From Cavia porcellus (taxonomy: Eukaryota > Chordata > Mammalia > Rodentia > Caviidae): 64,000 bases of DNA. The translations under genes and the position numbers were made by a program. The stretch covers positions 248,001 through 312,000 of the forward strand of contig NW_026947637.1 of NCBI RefSeq assembly GCF_034190915.1, given 5' to 3'. Below the pieces are notes generated by a model. It saw only the letters and a list, made by a program, of their open reading frames with translations, was not told the DNA's origin and made no database searches. The first letter of the stretch is position 1. Every line of letters starts with the position of its first letter. Positions 1-12,395 of this stretch are shown piece after piece.

Positions 1-1314
1 CATGGGGAGGTCAGGGAACATGCAGTGGCAATGTAGGATAGGTTTCTGAAAAACATCGCGGGGTGGTGCGCATTGTATGGTGTGTGTTACCTTACATTCA
101 CTAGTAGGAGTGAGAAAAACATCACGGGGTAGTGCGCATTGTATGGGTGTGTGTTACATTACATTCACTAGTAGGAGTGAGAAAAACATCGCGGGGTGGT
201 GCGCATTGTATGGGTGTGTGTTACATTACATTCACTACTAGGAGTGCGAAAAACATCACGGGGTGGTGTGAATCGGAGGGTCTGAATTAGGATAGGCAGT
301 GAGTGGCAATGTATGATGGAGAAAAGCAACGCGGGGTGGTCAGCATGGGGAGGTCAGGGAACATGCAGTGGCAATGTAGGATAGGTTCCTGAAAAACATC
401 GCGGGGTGGTGCGAATTGTATGGTTGTGTGTTACATTACATTCACTAGTAGGAGTGAGAAAAACATCCAGGTGTGGTGCGCATTGTATGGGTGTGTGTTA
501 CATTACATTCATTAGTAGGAGTGAGAAAAACATCACGGGGTGGTGTGAATCGGAGGGTCTGAATTAGGAGAGGCAGTGAGTGGCAATATAGGATGGAGAA
601 AAGCACCGCGGGTTGGTCAGCATGGGGAGGTCAGGGAACATGCAGTGGCAATGTAGGATAGGTTTCTGAAAAACAACGCGGGGTGGTGCGCATTGTATGG
701 GTGTGTTTTACATTACATTCACTAGTAGGAGTGAGAAAAACTTCACGGGGTGGGGCGCATTGTATGGGTGTGTGTTACATTACATTCACTAGTAGGAGTG
801 AGAAAAACATCACGGGGTGGTGTGAATCGGAGGGTCTGAATTAGGTTAGGCAGTGAGTGGCAATGTAGGATGGAGAAAAGCACCGCGGGTTGTTCAGCAT
901 GGGGAAGTCAGGGAACATGCAGTGGCAATGTAGGATAGGTTTCTGAAAAACATCGCGGGGTGGTGCGCAATGTGTGGGTGTGTGTTACATTACATTCACT
1001 AGTAGGAGTGAGAAAAACATCACGGGGTGGTGTGAATCGGAGGGTCTGAATTAGGATAGGCAGTGAGTGGCAATGTAGGATCGAGAAAAGCACCGCGGGG
1101 TGGTCAGCATGGGGAGGTCAGGGAACATGCAGTGGCAATGTAGGATAGGTTTCTGAAAAACATCGCGGGGTGGTGCGCATTGTATGGGTGTGTGTTACAT
1201 TACATTCACTAGTAGGAGTGAGAAAAACATCACGAGGTGGTGTGAATCGGAGGGTCTGAATTAGGATAGGCAGTGAGTGGCAATATAGGATGGAGAAATG
1301 AACCGCGGGGTGGT
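1..1314. repeat. Left-edge segment, cycles 3-2-2-1-1
   Basis: Cycles from B2 start to B2 start. The first cycle carries tatggtgtgtgttacc, gtagtgcgc and cactactagg variants in order, as does the cycle at 19530-19872. The next two carry the gttcctg / gcgaattg and the acaacgcgg / gtgttttacatt variants, which are fused into one cycle at 19873-20149. It is therefore a longer, diverged relative of 19530-20149. No gene. Confidence 0.8.
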
Positions 1315-3950
1315 CAGCATGGGGAAGTCAGGGAACATGCAGTGGCAATGTAGGATAGTTTTCTGAAAAACATCACGGGGTGGTGCGCATTGTATGGGTG
1401 TGTGTTACATTGCATTCACTAGTAGGAGTGATAAAAACATCACGGGGTGGTGCGCATTGTATGGGTGTGTGTTACATTACATTCACTAGTAGGAGTGAGA
1501 AAAACATCACGGGCTGGTGTGAATCGGAGGGTCTGAATTAGGATAGGCAGTGAGTGGCAATGTAAGAGGGAGAAAAGCACCGCGGGGTGGTCAGCATGGA
1601 GAGGTGAGGGAACATGCAGTGGCAATGTAGGATAGGATTCTGAAAAACACCATGGGGTGGTGCGCATTTTATTTGTGTTTGTTACATTACATTCACTAGT
1701 AGGAGTGAGAAAAACATCACGAGGAGGTGTGAATCGGAGGGTCTGAATTAGGATAGGCAGTGAGTGGCAATGTAGGATGGAGAAAAGCACCACGTGGTGG
1801 TCAGCATGGGGAGGTCAGGGAACATGCAGTGGCAATGTAGGATAGGTTTCTGAAAAACATCGCGGGGTGCTGCGCATTGTATGGGTGTGTGTTACCTTAC
1901 ATTCACTAGTAGGAGTGAGAAAAACATCGCGGGGTGGTGCGCATTGTATGGGTGTGTGTTACATTACATTCACTATTAGGAGTGAGAAAAACATCACGGG
2001 GTTGTGTGAATCGGAGGGTCTGAATTAGGATAGGCAGTGAGTGGCAATGTAGAATGGAGAAAAGCACCGCGGGGTGGTCAGCATGGGGAGGTCAGGGAAC
2101 ATGCAGTGGCAATGTAGGATAGGTTTCTGAAAAACATCGCGGGGTAGTGCGAATTGTATGGTTGTGTGTTATATTATATTCACTAGTAGGAGTGAGAATA
2201 ACATCCCAGGGTGGTGCGCATTGTATGGGTGTGTGTTACATTACATTCATTAGTAGGAGTGAGAAAAACATCACGGGGTGGTGTGAATCGGAGGGTCTGA
2301 ATTAGGAGAGGCAGTGAGTGGCAATATAGGATGGAGAAAAGCCCCACGGGGTGGTCAGCATGGGGAGGTCAGGGAACATGCAGTGGCAATGTAGGATAGG
2401 TTTCTGAAAAACAACGCGGGGTGGTGCGCATTGTATGGGTGTGTGTTACATTACATTCACTAGTATTAGTGAGCAAAACATCACGTTGTGGTGCGCATTA
2501 TATGGGTGTGTGTTACGTTACATTCACTAGTAGGAGTGAGAAAAACATCACGCGGTGGTGTGAATAGGAGGGTCTGAATTAGGATAGGCAGTGAGGGGCA
2601 ATGTAGGATGGAGAAAAGCACCGCAGTTTGGTCAGCATCGGGAGGTCAGGGAACATGCATTGGCAATGTAGGATAGGTTTCTGAAAAACATCGCGGGGTG
2701 GTGCGCATTGTATAGGTGTGTGTTACATTACATTCACTAGTAGGAGTGAGAAAAACATCACGGTGTGGTTCGCATTGTATGGGTGTGTGTTACATTACAT
2801 TCACTAGTAGGAGTGAGAAATACATCGCGGGTTGGTGTGAATCGGAGGGTCTGAATTAGGATAGGCAATGAGTGGCAATGTAGGATCGAGAAAAGCACCG
2901 CGGGGTGGTCAGCACGGGGAGGTCACGGAACATGCAGTGGCAATGTAGGATAGGTTTCTGAAAAACATCGCAGTGTGGTGCGCATTGTATGCGTGTGTGT
3001 TACATTACATTCTCTAGTAGGAGTGAGAAAATCATCGCGGGGTGGTGCGCATTGTATGGGTGTGTGTTACATTACATTCACTATTAGGAGTGAGAAAAAC
3101 ATAACGGGGTGGTGCGCATTGTATGGGTGTGTGTTACATTACATTCAGTAGTAGGAGTGAGAAAAACATCACGAGGTGGTGTGAATCAGAGGGTCTCAAT
3201 TAGGATCGGCAGTGAGTGGCAATGTAGGATAGAGAAAAGCACAGCGGGGTGGTCAGCATGGGGAGGTCAGGGAACATGCAGTGGCCATGTAGGTTAGGTT
3301 TCTGAAAAACATCGCGGGGTGGTGCGCATTGTATGGGTGTGTGTTACATTACATTCACTAGTAGGAGTGAGAAAAACATCACGGCGTGGAGTGAATTGGA
3401 GGGTCTGAATTAGGATAGGCAGTGAGTGGCAATGTAGGATGGAGAAAAGTACCACGGAGTGGTCAGCATGGGGAGGTCAGGGAACATGCAGTGGCAATGT
3501 AGGATAGGTTTCTGAAAAATATTGTGGGGTTGTGCACATTGTATGGGTGTGTGTTACATAACATTCACTAGTAGGAGTGAGAAAAACATCACGGGGTGGT
3601 TTGAATCGGAGGGTCTGAATTAGGATAGGCAGTGAGTGGCAATGTAGGATCAAGAAAAGCACCGCGTGGTGGTCATCATGGGGAGGTCAGGGAACATGCA
3701 GTGGCAATGTAGGATAGGTTACTGAAAAACATCGCGGGGTGGTGCGCATTGTATGGGTGTGTGTTACATTACATTCACTAGTAGGAGTGAGAAAAACATC
3801 ACGGGGTGGTGCGCATTGTATGGGTGTGTGTTACATTACATTCACTAGTAGGAGTGAGAAAAACATCACGGGGTGGTGTGAATCGGAGGGTGTTAATTAC
3901 GATAGGCAGTGAGTGGCAATGTAGGATGGAGAAAAGCACCACGTGGTGGT
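1315..3950. repeat. Diverged copy of the first third of the block II unit
   Basis: Cycles 2-1-2-2-2-2-3-1-1-2. It is collinear with 20150-22231 (2-1-2-2-2-3-1-1). Shared markers in order: aaatgaaccg; ggattctgaaaaacaccatgg (near 1635-1655); gaggcagtgag with caatatagg; tattagtgagc; catcgggagg with catgcattgg; gtaggagtgag after ttcag; gatcaagaaaag with gtcatcatgg. Here the cycles starting at 2633 and 2910 are separate (2 then 3). In block II they are merged into a single n = 3 cycle, 277 bp shorter. Confidence 0.85.
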
Positions 3951-6032
3951 CAGCATGGGGAGGTCAGGGAACATGCAGTGGCAATGTAGGATAGATTTCT
4001 GAAAAACATCGCGGGGTGGTGCGCATTGTATGGTGTGTGTTACCTTACATTCACTAGTAGCAGTGAGAAAAACATCACGGGGTGGTGCGCATTGTATGGG
4101 TGTGTGTTACATTTCATTCACTACTAGGAGTGAGAAAAACATCACGGGGTGGTGTGAATCGGAGGGTCTGAATTAGGATAGGCAGTGAGTGGCAATGTAG
4201 GATGGAGAAAAGCAACGCGGGGTGGTCAGCATGGGGAGGTCAGGGAACATGCAGTGGCAATGTAGGATAGGTTCCTGAAAAACATCGCGGGGTGGTGCGA
4301 ATTGTATGGTTGTGTCTTATGTTACATTCACTAGTATTAGTGAGCAAAACATCACGGGGTGGTGCGCATTGTATGGGTTTGTGTTAGGTTACATTAACTA
4401 GTAAGAGTGAGAAAAACATCACGCGGTGGTGCGCATTGTATGGGTGTGTGTTACATTACATTCACTAGTAGGAGTGAGAAAAACATCACGTGGTGGTGTG
4501 AATCGGAGGGTCTGGATTAGGATAGGGAGTGAGTGGCAATATAGGATGGAGAAAAGCACCGCGGGGTGGTCAGCAAGGGGAGGTCAGGGAACAGGCAGTG
4601 GCTATGTAGGATAGGTTTCTGAAAAACATTGCGGGGTGGTGCGCATTGTATGGGTGTGTGTTACATTACATTCACTAGTAGGAGTGAGAAAAACATCACA
4701 GGGTGGTGCGCATTGTATGGGTGTGTGTTACATTACATTCACTAGTAGGAGTAAGAAAAACATCACGGGGTGGTGAGAATCGGAGGGTCTGAATTAGGTT
4801 AAGCAGTGAGTGGCAATGTAGGATGGAGAAAAGCACCGCGGGGTGGTCAGCATGGGGAGGACAGGGAACATGCAGTGGCAATGTAGGATAGGTTTCTGAA
4901 AAATATTTCGGGGTGGTGTGCATTGTATGGGTGTGTGTTACATTACATTCACTAGTAGGAGTGAGAAAAACATCACGGGGTGGTGTGAATCAGAGGGTCT
5001 GAATTAGGATAGGCAGTGAGTGGCAATGTAGGATGGAGAAAAGCACCGCGGGTTGGTCAGTATGGGGAGGTCAGGGAACATGCAGTGGCAATGTAGGATA
5101 GTTTTCTGAAAAACATCACGGTGTGGGGCGCATTGTATGGGTGTGTGTTACAATACATTCACTAGTACGAGTGAAAAAAACATCACGGGGTGGTGTGAAT
5201 CGGAGGGTCTGAATTAGGATAGGCAGTGAGTGGCAATGTAGGATGGAGAAATGCCCCGCGGGGTGGTCAGCATGGGGAGGTCAGGGAACATGCAGTGGCA
5301 ATATAGGATAGGTTTCTGAAAAACATCGCGGGGTGGTGCGCATTGTATGGGTGTGTGTTACATTACGTTCACTAGTAGGAGTGAGAAAAACATCACGGGG
5401 TGGTGTGAATCGGAGGGTCTGAATTAGGATAGGCAGTGAGTGGCAATGTAGGATGGATAAAAGCACCGCGGGGTGGTCAGCATTGGGGAAGTCAGGGAAC
5501 ATGCAGTGGCAATGTAGGATAGTTTTTTGAAAAACGTCACGGGGTGGTGCGCATTGTGTGGGTTTGTGTTACATTACATTCACTAGTAGGAGTGAGAAAA
5601 ACATCACGGGGTGGTTTGAATCAGAGTTTCTGAATTAGGATAGGCAGTGAGTGGCAATGTAGGATGGAGAAAAGCACCGCGGGGTGGTCAGCATGGGGAG
5701 GTGAGGGAACATGCAGTGGCAATGTAGGATAAGTTTCTGAAAAACATCATGGGGTGGTGCGCATTGTATGGGTGTGTGTTACATTACATTAACTAGTAGG
5801 TGTGAGAAAAATATCACGGGGTGGTGGGGATTGTATGGTTGTGTGTTACATTACATTCAGAAGTAGGAGTGAGAAAAACATCACGGGGTGGAGCGCATTG
5901 TATGGGTGTGTGTTACATTACATTCACTAGTAGGAGTGAGAAAAACATCACGGGGTGGTGTGAATCGGAGGGTCTGAATTAGGATAGGCAGTGAGTGGCA
6001 ATGTATGATGGAGAAAAGCACCGCGGGGTGGT
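3951..6032. repeat. Diverged relative of the block II end and the four 210-bp cycles
   Basis: Cycles 2-3-2-1-1-1-1-3. The part 3951-4847 shares markers with 24998-26449 (gatttctg with tatggtgtg; gttcctg with gcgaattg; cagcaagggg with aacaggcagtggctatg), but two cycles are missing. From 4848 to about 5790 it is collinear with 32815-33757 at a constant offset of 27967, including the odd extra base in cattggggaagtcag at 5478. The last cycle carries ggggattgtatggttg and ttcagaagtagg, as near 39043. Confidence 0.85.
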
Positions 6033-9000
6033 CAGCATGGGGAGGTCAGGGAACATGCAGTGGCAATGTAGGATAGGTTTCTGAAAAACATCGCGGGGTC
6101 GTGCGCATTTTATTGGTGTGTGTTACATTACATTCACTAGTAGGAGTGATAAAAACATCACGGGATGGTGCGCATTGTATGGGTGTGTGTTACATTACAT
6201 TCACTAGTAGGAGTGAGAAAAAAATCACGGGGTGGTGTGCATTGTATGGGTGTGTGTTGCAATACATTCACTAGTATGAGTGAGAAAAACATCCCGGGGG
6301 GTGTGAATTAGAGGGTCTGAATTAGGATAGGCAGTGAGTGGCAATGTAGGATGGAGAAAAGCACCGCGGGGTCGTCAGCATAGGGAGGTCAGGGAACATG
6401 CAGTGGCAATGTAGGATAGGTTTCTGAAAAACATCGCGGGGTGATGCGCATTGTGTGGGTGTGTGTTCATTACATTCACTAGTAGGAGTGAGAAAAACAT
6501 CACGGGGTGGTGCGCATTGTATGGGTGTGTGTTACATTACATTCACTAGTAGGAGTGAGAAAAACATCACGGGGTGGTGTGAATCGGAGGGTCTGAATTA
6601 GGATAGGCAGTGAGTGGCAATGTAGGATGGAGAAAACCACCACGTGGTGGTCAGCATGGGGAGGTCAGGGAACATGCAGTGGCAATGTAGGATAGGTTTC
6701 TAAAAAACATCGCGGGGTGGTGCGCATTTTATGGGTGTGTGTTACCTTACATTCACTAGTAGGAGTGAGAAAAACATCAAGGGGTAGTGCGCATTGTATG
6801 GGTGTGTGTTACATTACATTCACTAGTAGGAGTGAGAAAAACATCGCGGGGTGGTGCGCATTGTATGGGTGTGTGTTACATTACATTCACTATTAGGAGT
6901 GAGAAAAACTTCACGGGGTGGTGTGAATCGGAGGGTCTGAATTAGGATAGGCCGTGAGTGGCAATGTAGGATGGAGAAAAGCACCGCGGGGTGGTCAGCA
7001 TGGGGAGGTCAGGGAACATGCAGTGGCACTGTAGGATAGGTTTCTGAAAAACATCGCGGGGTGGTGCGAATTGTATGGTTGTGTGTTACTTACATTCACT
7101 AGTAGGAGTGAGAATAATATCCCGGGGTGGTGCGCATTGTATGGGTTTGTGTTACATTACATTCATTAGTAGGAGTGAGAAAAGCATCACGGGGTGGTGT
7201 GAATCGGAGGGTCTGAATTAGGATAGGCAGTGAGGGGCAATGTAGGATGGAGAAAAGCACCGCAGGGTGGTCAGCATCGGGAGGTCAGGGAACATGCAAT
7301 GGCAATGTAGGATAGGTTTCTGAAAAACATCACGTGGTGGTGCGCATTGTATGGGTGTGTGTTACGTTACATTCACTAGTGGGAGTGAGAAAAACATCAC
7401 GCGGTGGTGTGAATCGGAGGGTCTGAATTAGGATAGGCAGTGAGGGGCAATGTAGGATGGAGAAAAGCCCCGCAGGGTGGTCAGCATCGGGAGGTCAGGG
7501 AACATGCAATGGCAATGTAGGATAGGTTTCTGAAAAACATCACGTGGTGGTGCGCATTGTATGGGTGTGTGTTACATTACATTCACTAGTAGGAGTGAGA
7601 AAAACATCATGGAGTGGTGTGAATCGGAGGGTCTGATTTAGGATAGGCAGTGAGTGGCAATGTAGGAGGGAGAAAAGCACAGCGGAGTGGTCAGCATGGG
7701 GAGGTCAGGAAACATGCAGTGGCAATGTAGGATAGTTTTCTGAAAAACATCGCGGGGTGGTGCGCATTGTATGGGTGTGTGTTACATTACATTCACTAGT
7801 AGGAGTGAGAAAAACATCATGGGGTTCTGCGCATTGTCTGGGTGTGTGTTACATTACATTCACTAGTAGGAGTGAGAAAAACATCACTGGGTGGTGTGAA
7901 TCGGAGTGTCTGAATTAGGATAGGTAATGAGTTGCAATGTAGGATGGAGAAAAGCACCGCGGGGTGGTCAGCATGGGGAGGTCAGGGAACATGCAGTGGC
8001 AATGTAGGATAGGTTTCTGAAAAACATCGCGGGGTGGTGCGCGTTGTATGGTTGTGTGTTACATTACATTCACTAGTAGGAGTGAGAAAAATATCACGGG
8101 GTGGTGTGAATCGGAGCATCTGAATTTAGGATAGGCAGTGAGTGGCAATGTATGATGGAGAAAAGTACCGCAGCGTGGTCAGCATTTGGAGGTCAGGGAA
8201 CATGCAGTGGCAATGTAGGATAGGTTTCTGAAAAACATCGCTGGGTGGTGCGCATTGTATGGGTGTGTGTTACATTACATTCACTAGTAGGAGTGAGAAA
8301 AACATCGCGGGGTGGTGTGCATTGTTTGGTTTGTGTTTCATTACATTCACTATTAGGAGTGAGAAAAACCTCACGGGATGGTGCGAATTGTATAGGTGTG
8401 TTTTACATTACATTCACTAGTAGGAGTGAGAAAATTATCACGGGGTGGTGTGAATCGGACGGTCTGAATTAGGATAGGCAGTGAGTGGCAAAGTAGGATG
8501 GAGAAAAGCAACGCGGGGTGGTCAGCATGGGGAGGTCAGGGAACATGCAGTGGCAATGTAGGATAGTTTTCTGAAAAACATCGCGGGGTGGTGCGCATTG
8601 TATGGGTGTGTGTTACATTACATTCACTAGTAGGAGTGAGAAAAACATCACGGGGTGGTGCGCATTGTATGGGTGTGTGTTACATTACAATCACGAGTAG
8701 GAGTGAGAAAAACATCACGGGGTGGTGTGAATCGGAGGGTCTGAATTAGGATAGGCAGTGAGTGGCAATGTAGGAGGGAGAAAAGCACCGCGGGGTGGTC
8801 AGCATGGGGAGGTCAGGGAACATGCAGTGGCAAAGTAGGATAGGATTCTGAAAAACATCACGGGGTGGTGCGCATTGTATGGGTGTGTGTTACATTACAT
8901 TCACTAGTAGGAGTGACAAAAACATCACGGGGTGGTGTGAATCGGAGTTTCTGAATTAGGATAGGCAGTGAGTGGCAATGTAGGATGGAGAAAAGCACCA

Positions 9001-9353
9001 CGTGGTGTTCAGCATGGGGAGGTCAGGGATAATGCAGTGGCAATGTAGGATAGGATTCTGAAAAACATCGCGGGGTGGTGCACATTGTATGGGTGTGTGT
9101 TACCTTACATTCACTAGTAGGAGTGAGAAAAACATCACGGGGTGGTGCGCATTGTATGGGTGTGTGTTACATTACATTCACTAGTAGGAGTGAGAAAAAT
9201 ATCACGGGTTGGTGCGCATTGTATGGGTGTGTGTTACATTACATTCACTAGTAGGAGTGAGAAAAACATCATGGAGTGGTGTGAATCGGAGGGTCTGAAT
9301 TAGGATAGGCAGTGAGTGGCAATGTAGGATGGAGAAAAGCACCGCGGGGTGGT
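6033..9353. repeat. Old mosaic of cycles related to blocks I, II and III'
   Basis: Cycles 3-2-3-2-1-1-2-1-3-2-1-3. Pieces recognised by marker variants: 6033-6630 matches 39459-40056 at offset 33426 (gtcgtgcgcattttattgg, then gtcgtcagcatagg). 7692-8799 is a diverged relative of the block I core at 11016-12191 (gaatttagg, catttggagg). 9010-9353 matches 23890-24233 and 30257-30600 (accttac, atatcacgggttgg, catggagtgg). Divergence between these relatives is visibly higher than within blocks I to V. Confidence 0.75.
7199..7584. repeat. Local 210-bp tandem duplication inside the old mosaic
   Basis: 7199-7374 and 7409-7584 are nearly identical over about 176 bp (one or two differences noted). Both carry the otherwise rare variants gtgaggggcaatg, cgcagggtggtcagcatcgg, catgcaatggcaatg and atcacgtggtggt straight after B2. 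The repeat length is exactly one n = 1 cycle. A recent single-cycle duplication in an otherwise diverged region. Confidence 0.8.
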
Positions 9354-12300
9354 CAGCATGGGGAGTTCAGGGAACATGCAGTGGCAAAGTAGGATAGGTT
9401 TCTGATAAACATCGCGGGGTGGTGCGCATTGTATGGGTGTGTGTTACATTACATTCACTAGTAGGAGTGAGAAAAACATCACGAGGTGGTTCGCATTGTA
9501 TGGGTGTTTGTTACATTACATTCATTATTAGGAGTGAGAAAAACATCACGGGGTGGTGTGAATCGGAGGGTCTGAATTAGGATATGTAGTGAGTGGCAAT
9601 GTAGGATAGAGAAAAGCATCGCAGGGTGGTCAGCATGGGGAGGTGAGGGAACATGCAGTGGCAATATAGGATAGGTTTCTGAAAAACATCGCCGTGTGGT
9701 GTACATTGTATGGGTGTGTGTTACATTACATTCACTAGTAGGAGTGAGAAAAACATCACGTGGTGGTGCACACTGTATGGGTGTGTGTTACATTACATTC
9801 ACTAGTAGGATTGAAAAAAACAGCACGGGGTGCTGAGCATTGTATGGGTGTGTGTTAAATTACATTCACTGTTAGGAGTGAGAAAAACATCACGGGGTGG
9901 TGTGTATCGGAGGGTCTGAATTAGGATAGGCAGTGAGTGGCAATGTATGATGGAGAAAAGCATCGCGGGGTGGTCAGCATTGGTAGGTCAGGGATCATGC
10001 AGTGGCAATGTAGGATAGAATTCTGAAAAACATCGTGGGGTGGTGCGCATTGTATGGGTGTGTGTTACATTATATTCACTAGTAGGAGTGAGAAAAATAT
10101 CACGGGGTGGTGTGAATCGGAGCATCTGAATTAGGATACGCAGCGAGTGGCAATGTAGGATGGAGAAAAGCACCACGGTGTGGTCAGCATGGGGAGGTCA
10201 GGGAACATGCAGTGGCAATAAAGGATAGGTTTCTGAAAAACATCGCGGGGTGGTGCACATTGTATGGGTGTGTGTTACAATACATTCGCTAGTAGGAGTG
10301 AGAAAAACATCACGGGGTGGTGTGAATCGGAGGGTCTGAATTAGGATAGGCAGTGAGTGGCAATGTAGGATGGAGAAAAGCACCGCGGGGTGGTCAGCAT
10401 GGGGAGGTCAGGGAACATGCAGTGGCAATGTAGGATAGGTTTCTGAAAAACATCGCTGCGTGCTGCGCATTGTATGGCTGTGTGTTACATTACATTCACT
10501 AGTAGGAGTGAGAAAAACATCACGGGGTGGTGCGCATTGTATGGGTGTGTGTTACATTACATTCACTAGTAGGAGTGAGAAAAACATCGCGGGGTGGTTT
10601 GAATCGGAGGGTCTGAATTAGGATAGGCAGTGAGTGGCAATGTAGGATGGAGAAAAGCACCGCGGTGTGGTCAGCATGGGGAGGTCAGGGAACATGCAGT
10701 GGCAATGTAGGATAGGTTTCTGAAAAACATCGCTGGGTGGTGTACATTGTATGGGTGTGTGTTACATTACATTCACTATTAGGAGTGAGAAAAACATCAC
10801 GTGGTGGTGCACATTGTATGGGTGTGTGTTACATTACATTCACTAGTAGGAGTGAGAAAAACATCACGGGATGGTGCGCATTGTATGGGTGTGTGTTACA
10901 TTACATTCACTAGTAGGAGTGAGAAAAACATCACGGTGTGGTGTGAATCGGAGGGTCTGAATTAGAATAGGCAGTGACAGGCAATGTTGGATGGAGAAAA
11001 GCACCGCGTGGTGGTCAGCATTGGGAGGTCAGGGAACATGCAGTGGCAATGTACCATAGTTTTCTGAAAAACATCGCGGGGTGGTGCGCATTGCATGGGT
11101 GTGTGTTACGTTACATTCACTAGTAGGAGTGAGAAAAACATCACGGGGTTGTGCGCATTGTATGGGTGTGTGTTACATTACATTCACTAGTAGGAGTGAG
11201 AAAAACATCACGGGGTGGTGTGAATCGGAGGGTCTGAATTAGGATAGGTATTGAGTTGCAATGTACGATGGAGAAAAGCACCGCGGGGTGGTCAGCATGG
11301 GGAGGTCAGGGAACATGTAGTGGCAATGTAGGATAGGTTTCTGAAAAACATCGCGGGGTGGTGCGCATTGTATGTGTGTGTGTTACATTACATTCACTAG
11401 TAGGAGTGAGAAAAATATCACAGGGTGGTGTGAATCGGAGCATCTGAATTTAGGATGGGCAGTGAGTGGCAATGGATGATGGAGAAAAGTACCGCAGCGT
11501 GGTCAGCATTTGGAGGTCAGGGAACATGCAGTGGCAATGTAGGATAGGTTTCTGAAAAACATCGCGGGGTGGTGCGCATTGTATGGGTGTGTGTTACATT
11601 ACATTCACTAGTAGGAGTGAGAAAAACATCGCGGGGTTGTGTGCATTGTATGGGTGTGTGTTACATTACATTCACTAGTAGGAGTGAGAAAAACATCGCG
11701 GGGTTGTGCGCATTTTATGGGTGTGTGTTACATTACATTCACTAGTAGGAGTGAGAAAAACATCGCGGGGTGGTGGGCATTGTATGGGTGTGTGTTACAT
11801 TACATTCACTAGTAGCAGTGAGAAAAACATCACGGGGTGGTGTGAATCGGATGGTCTGAATTAGGATAGGCAGTGAGTGGCAATGTAGGATGGAGAAAAG
11901 CACCACGGGGTGGTCAGCATGGGGAGGTCAGGGAACATGCAGTTGCAATGTAGGATAGTTTTCTGAAAAGCATCGCGGTGTGGTGCGCATTGTATAGGTG
12001 TGCGTTACATTACATTCACTAGTAGGAGTGAGAAAAACATCACGGGGTGGTTCGCATTGTATCGGTGTGTGTTACATGACATTCACTAATAGGAGTGAGA
12101 AAAACATCACGGGGTGGTGTGAATCAGAGGGTCTGAATTAGGATAGGCAGTGAGTGGCAATGTAGGATGGAGAAATGAACCGTGGGGTGGTCAGCATGGG
12201 GAAGTCAGGGAACATGCAGTGGCAATGTAGGATAGTTTTCTGAAAAACATCACGGGGTGGTGCGCATTGTATGGGAGTGTGTTACATTGAATTCACTAGT

Positions 12301-12386
12301 AGGAGTGATAAAAACATCACGGGGTGGTGCGCATTGTATGCGTGTGTGTTACATTACATTCACTAGTAGGAGTGAGAAAAACATCA
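9354..12386. repeat. Block I HOR, copy 1
   Basis: Cycles 2-3-1-1-2-3-2-1-4-2. Markers: cagcatggggagttcag with ctgataaacatc (9354), gcacactgtatgg with ggattgaaaaaaacagcac (from 9768), an EcoRI site in gatagaattctg (10018-10023), caataaaggat, cgctgcgtgctgcgc, agtgacaggcaatgttgg, catttggagg, and gtgttacattgaattcac with gtgataaaaac near the end. The next copy follows at a spacing of 2,628 bp (9975 to 12603). The few mismatches I noted against copy 2 (four) imply well over 99% identity. The copy junction lies inside the A monomer 12329-12395. Confidence 0.92.
10322..10394 (+). repeat. Monomer B1, reference copy (73 bp)
   Basis: A consensus copy, always directly before B2. It opens with gtgaatcggagggtctg, then aattaggataggcagtgag, then gtggcaatgtaggat, and ends in a shared-box variant gaaaagcaccgcggggtggt that contains a SacII site (CCGCGG). 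The 15-mer gtggcaatgtaggat is also in B2, so B1 and B2 are sister monomers. Consensus G 31 and C 8 of 73. Frequent variants that mark HOR position are caccacgtggtggt, taggagggag, aaatgaaccg and gatcaagaaaag. Confidence 0.95.
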
Positions 12387-12395
12387 CGTGGTGGT
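12329..12395 (+). repeat. Hybrid A monomer at the block I copy 1/copy 2 junction
   Basis: The monomer opens gcgcattgtatgcgtg, which marks the end of the block I unit (as at 14957 and 18072). It closes with atcacgtggtggt, which marks the A before gcacactg (as at 9701-9767). The exchange point is therefore inside these 67 bp, most likely in the identical stretch between the two markers. This is a clean example of unequal exchange in monomer register. Confidence 0.85.

Noticed and set aside
2765..2785. CENP-B box-like match in variant A monomers (gttcgcattgtatgggt)
   Set aside because: Against nTTCGnnnnAnnCGGGn it fails at the central A and at the C of CGGG. It exists only in the minority of A monomers with ggttcgc.
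9487..9500. Pol III B-box-like ggttcgcattg and A-box-like tggcaatgtagg, suggesting a tRNA-derived repeat
   Set aside because: The B-box similarity stops after six bases and is limited to a point variant. The A-box match is imperfect, order and spacing are wrong, and no cloverleaf can be drawn.
10322..10394. Telomere-like ttagg in B1 (gaattaggatagg)
   Set aside because: A single pentamer per monomer, never in tandem; not telomeric repeat.
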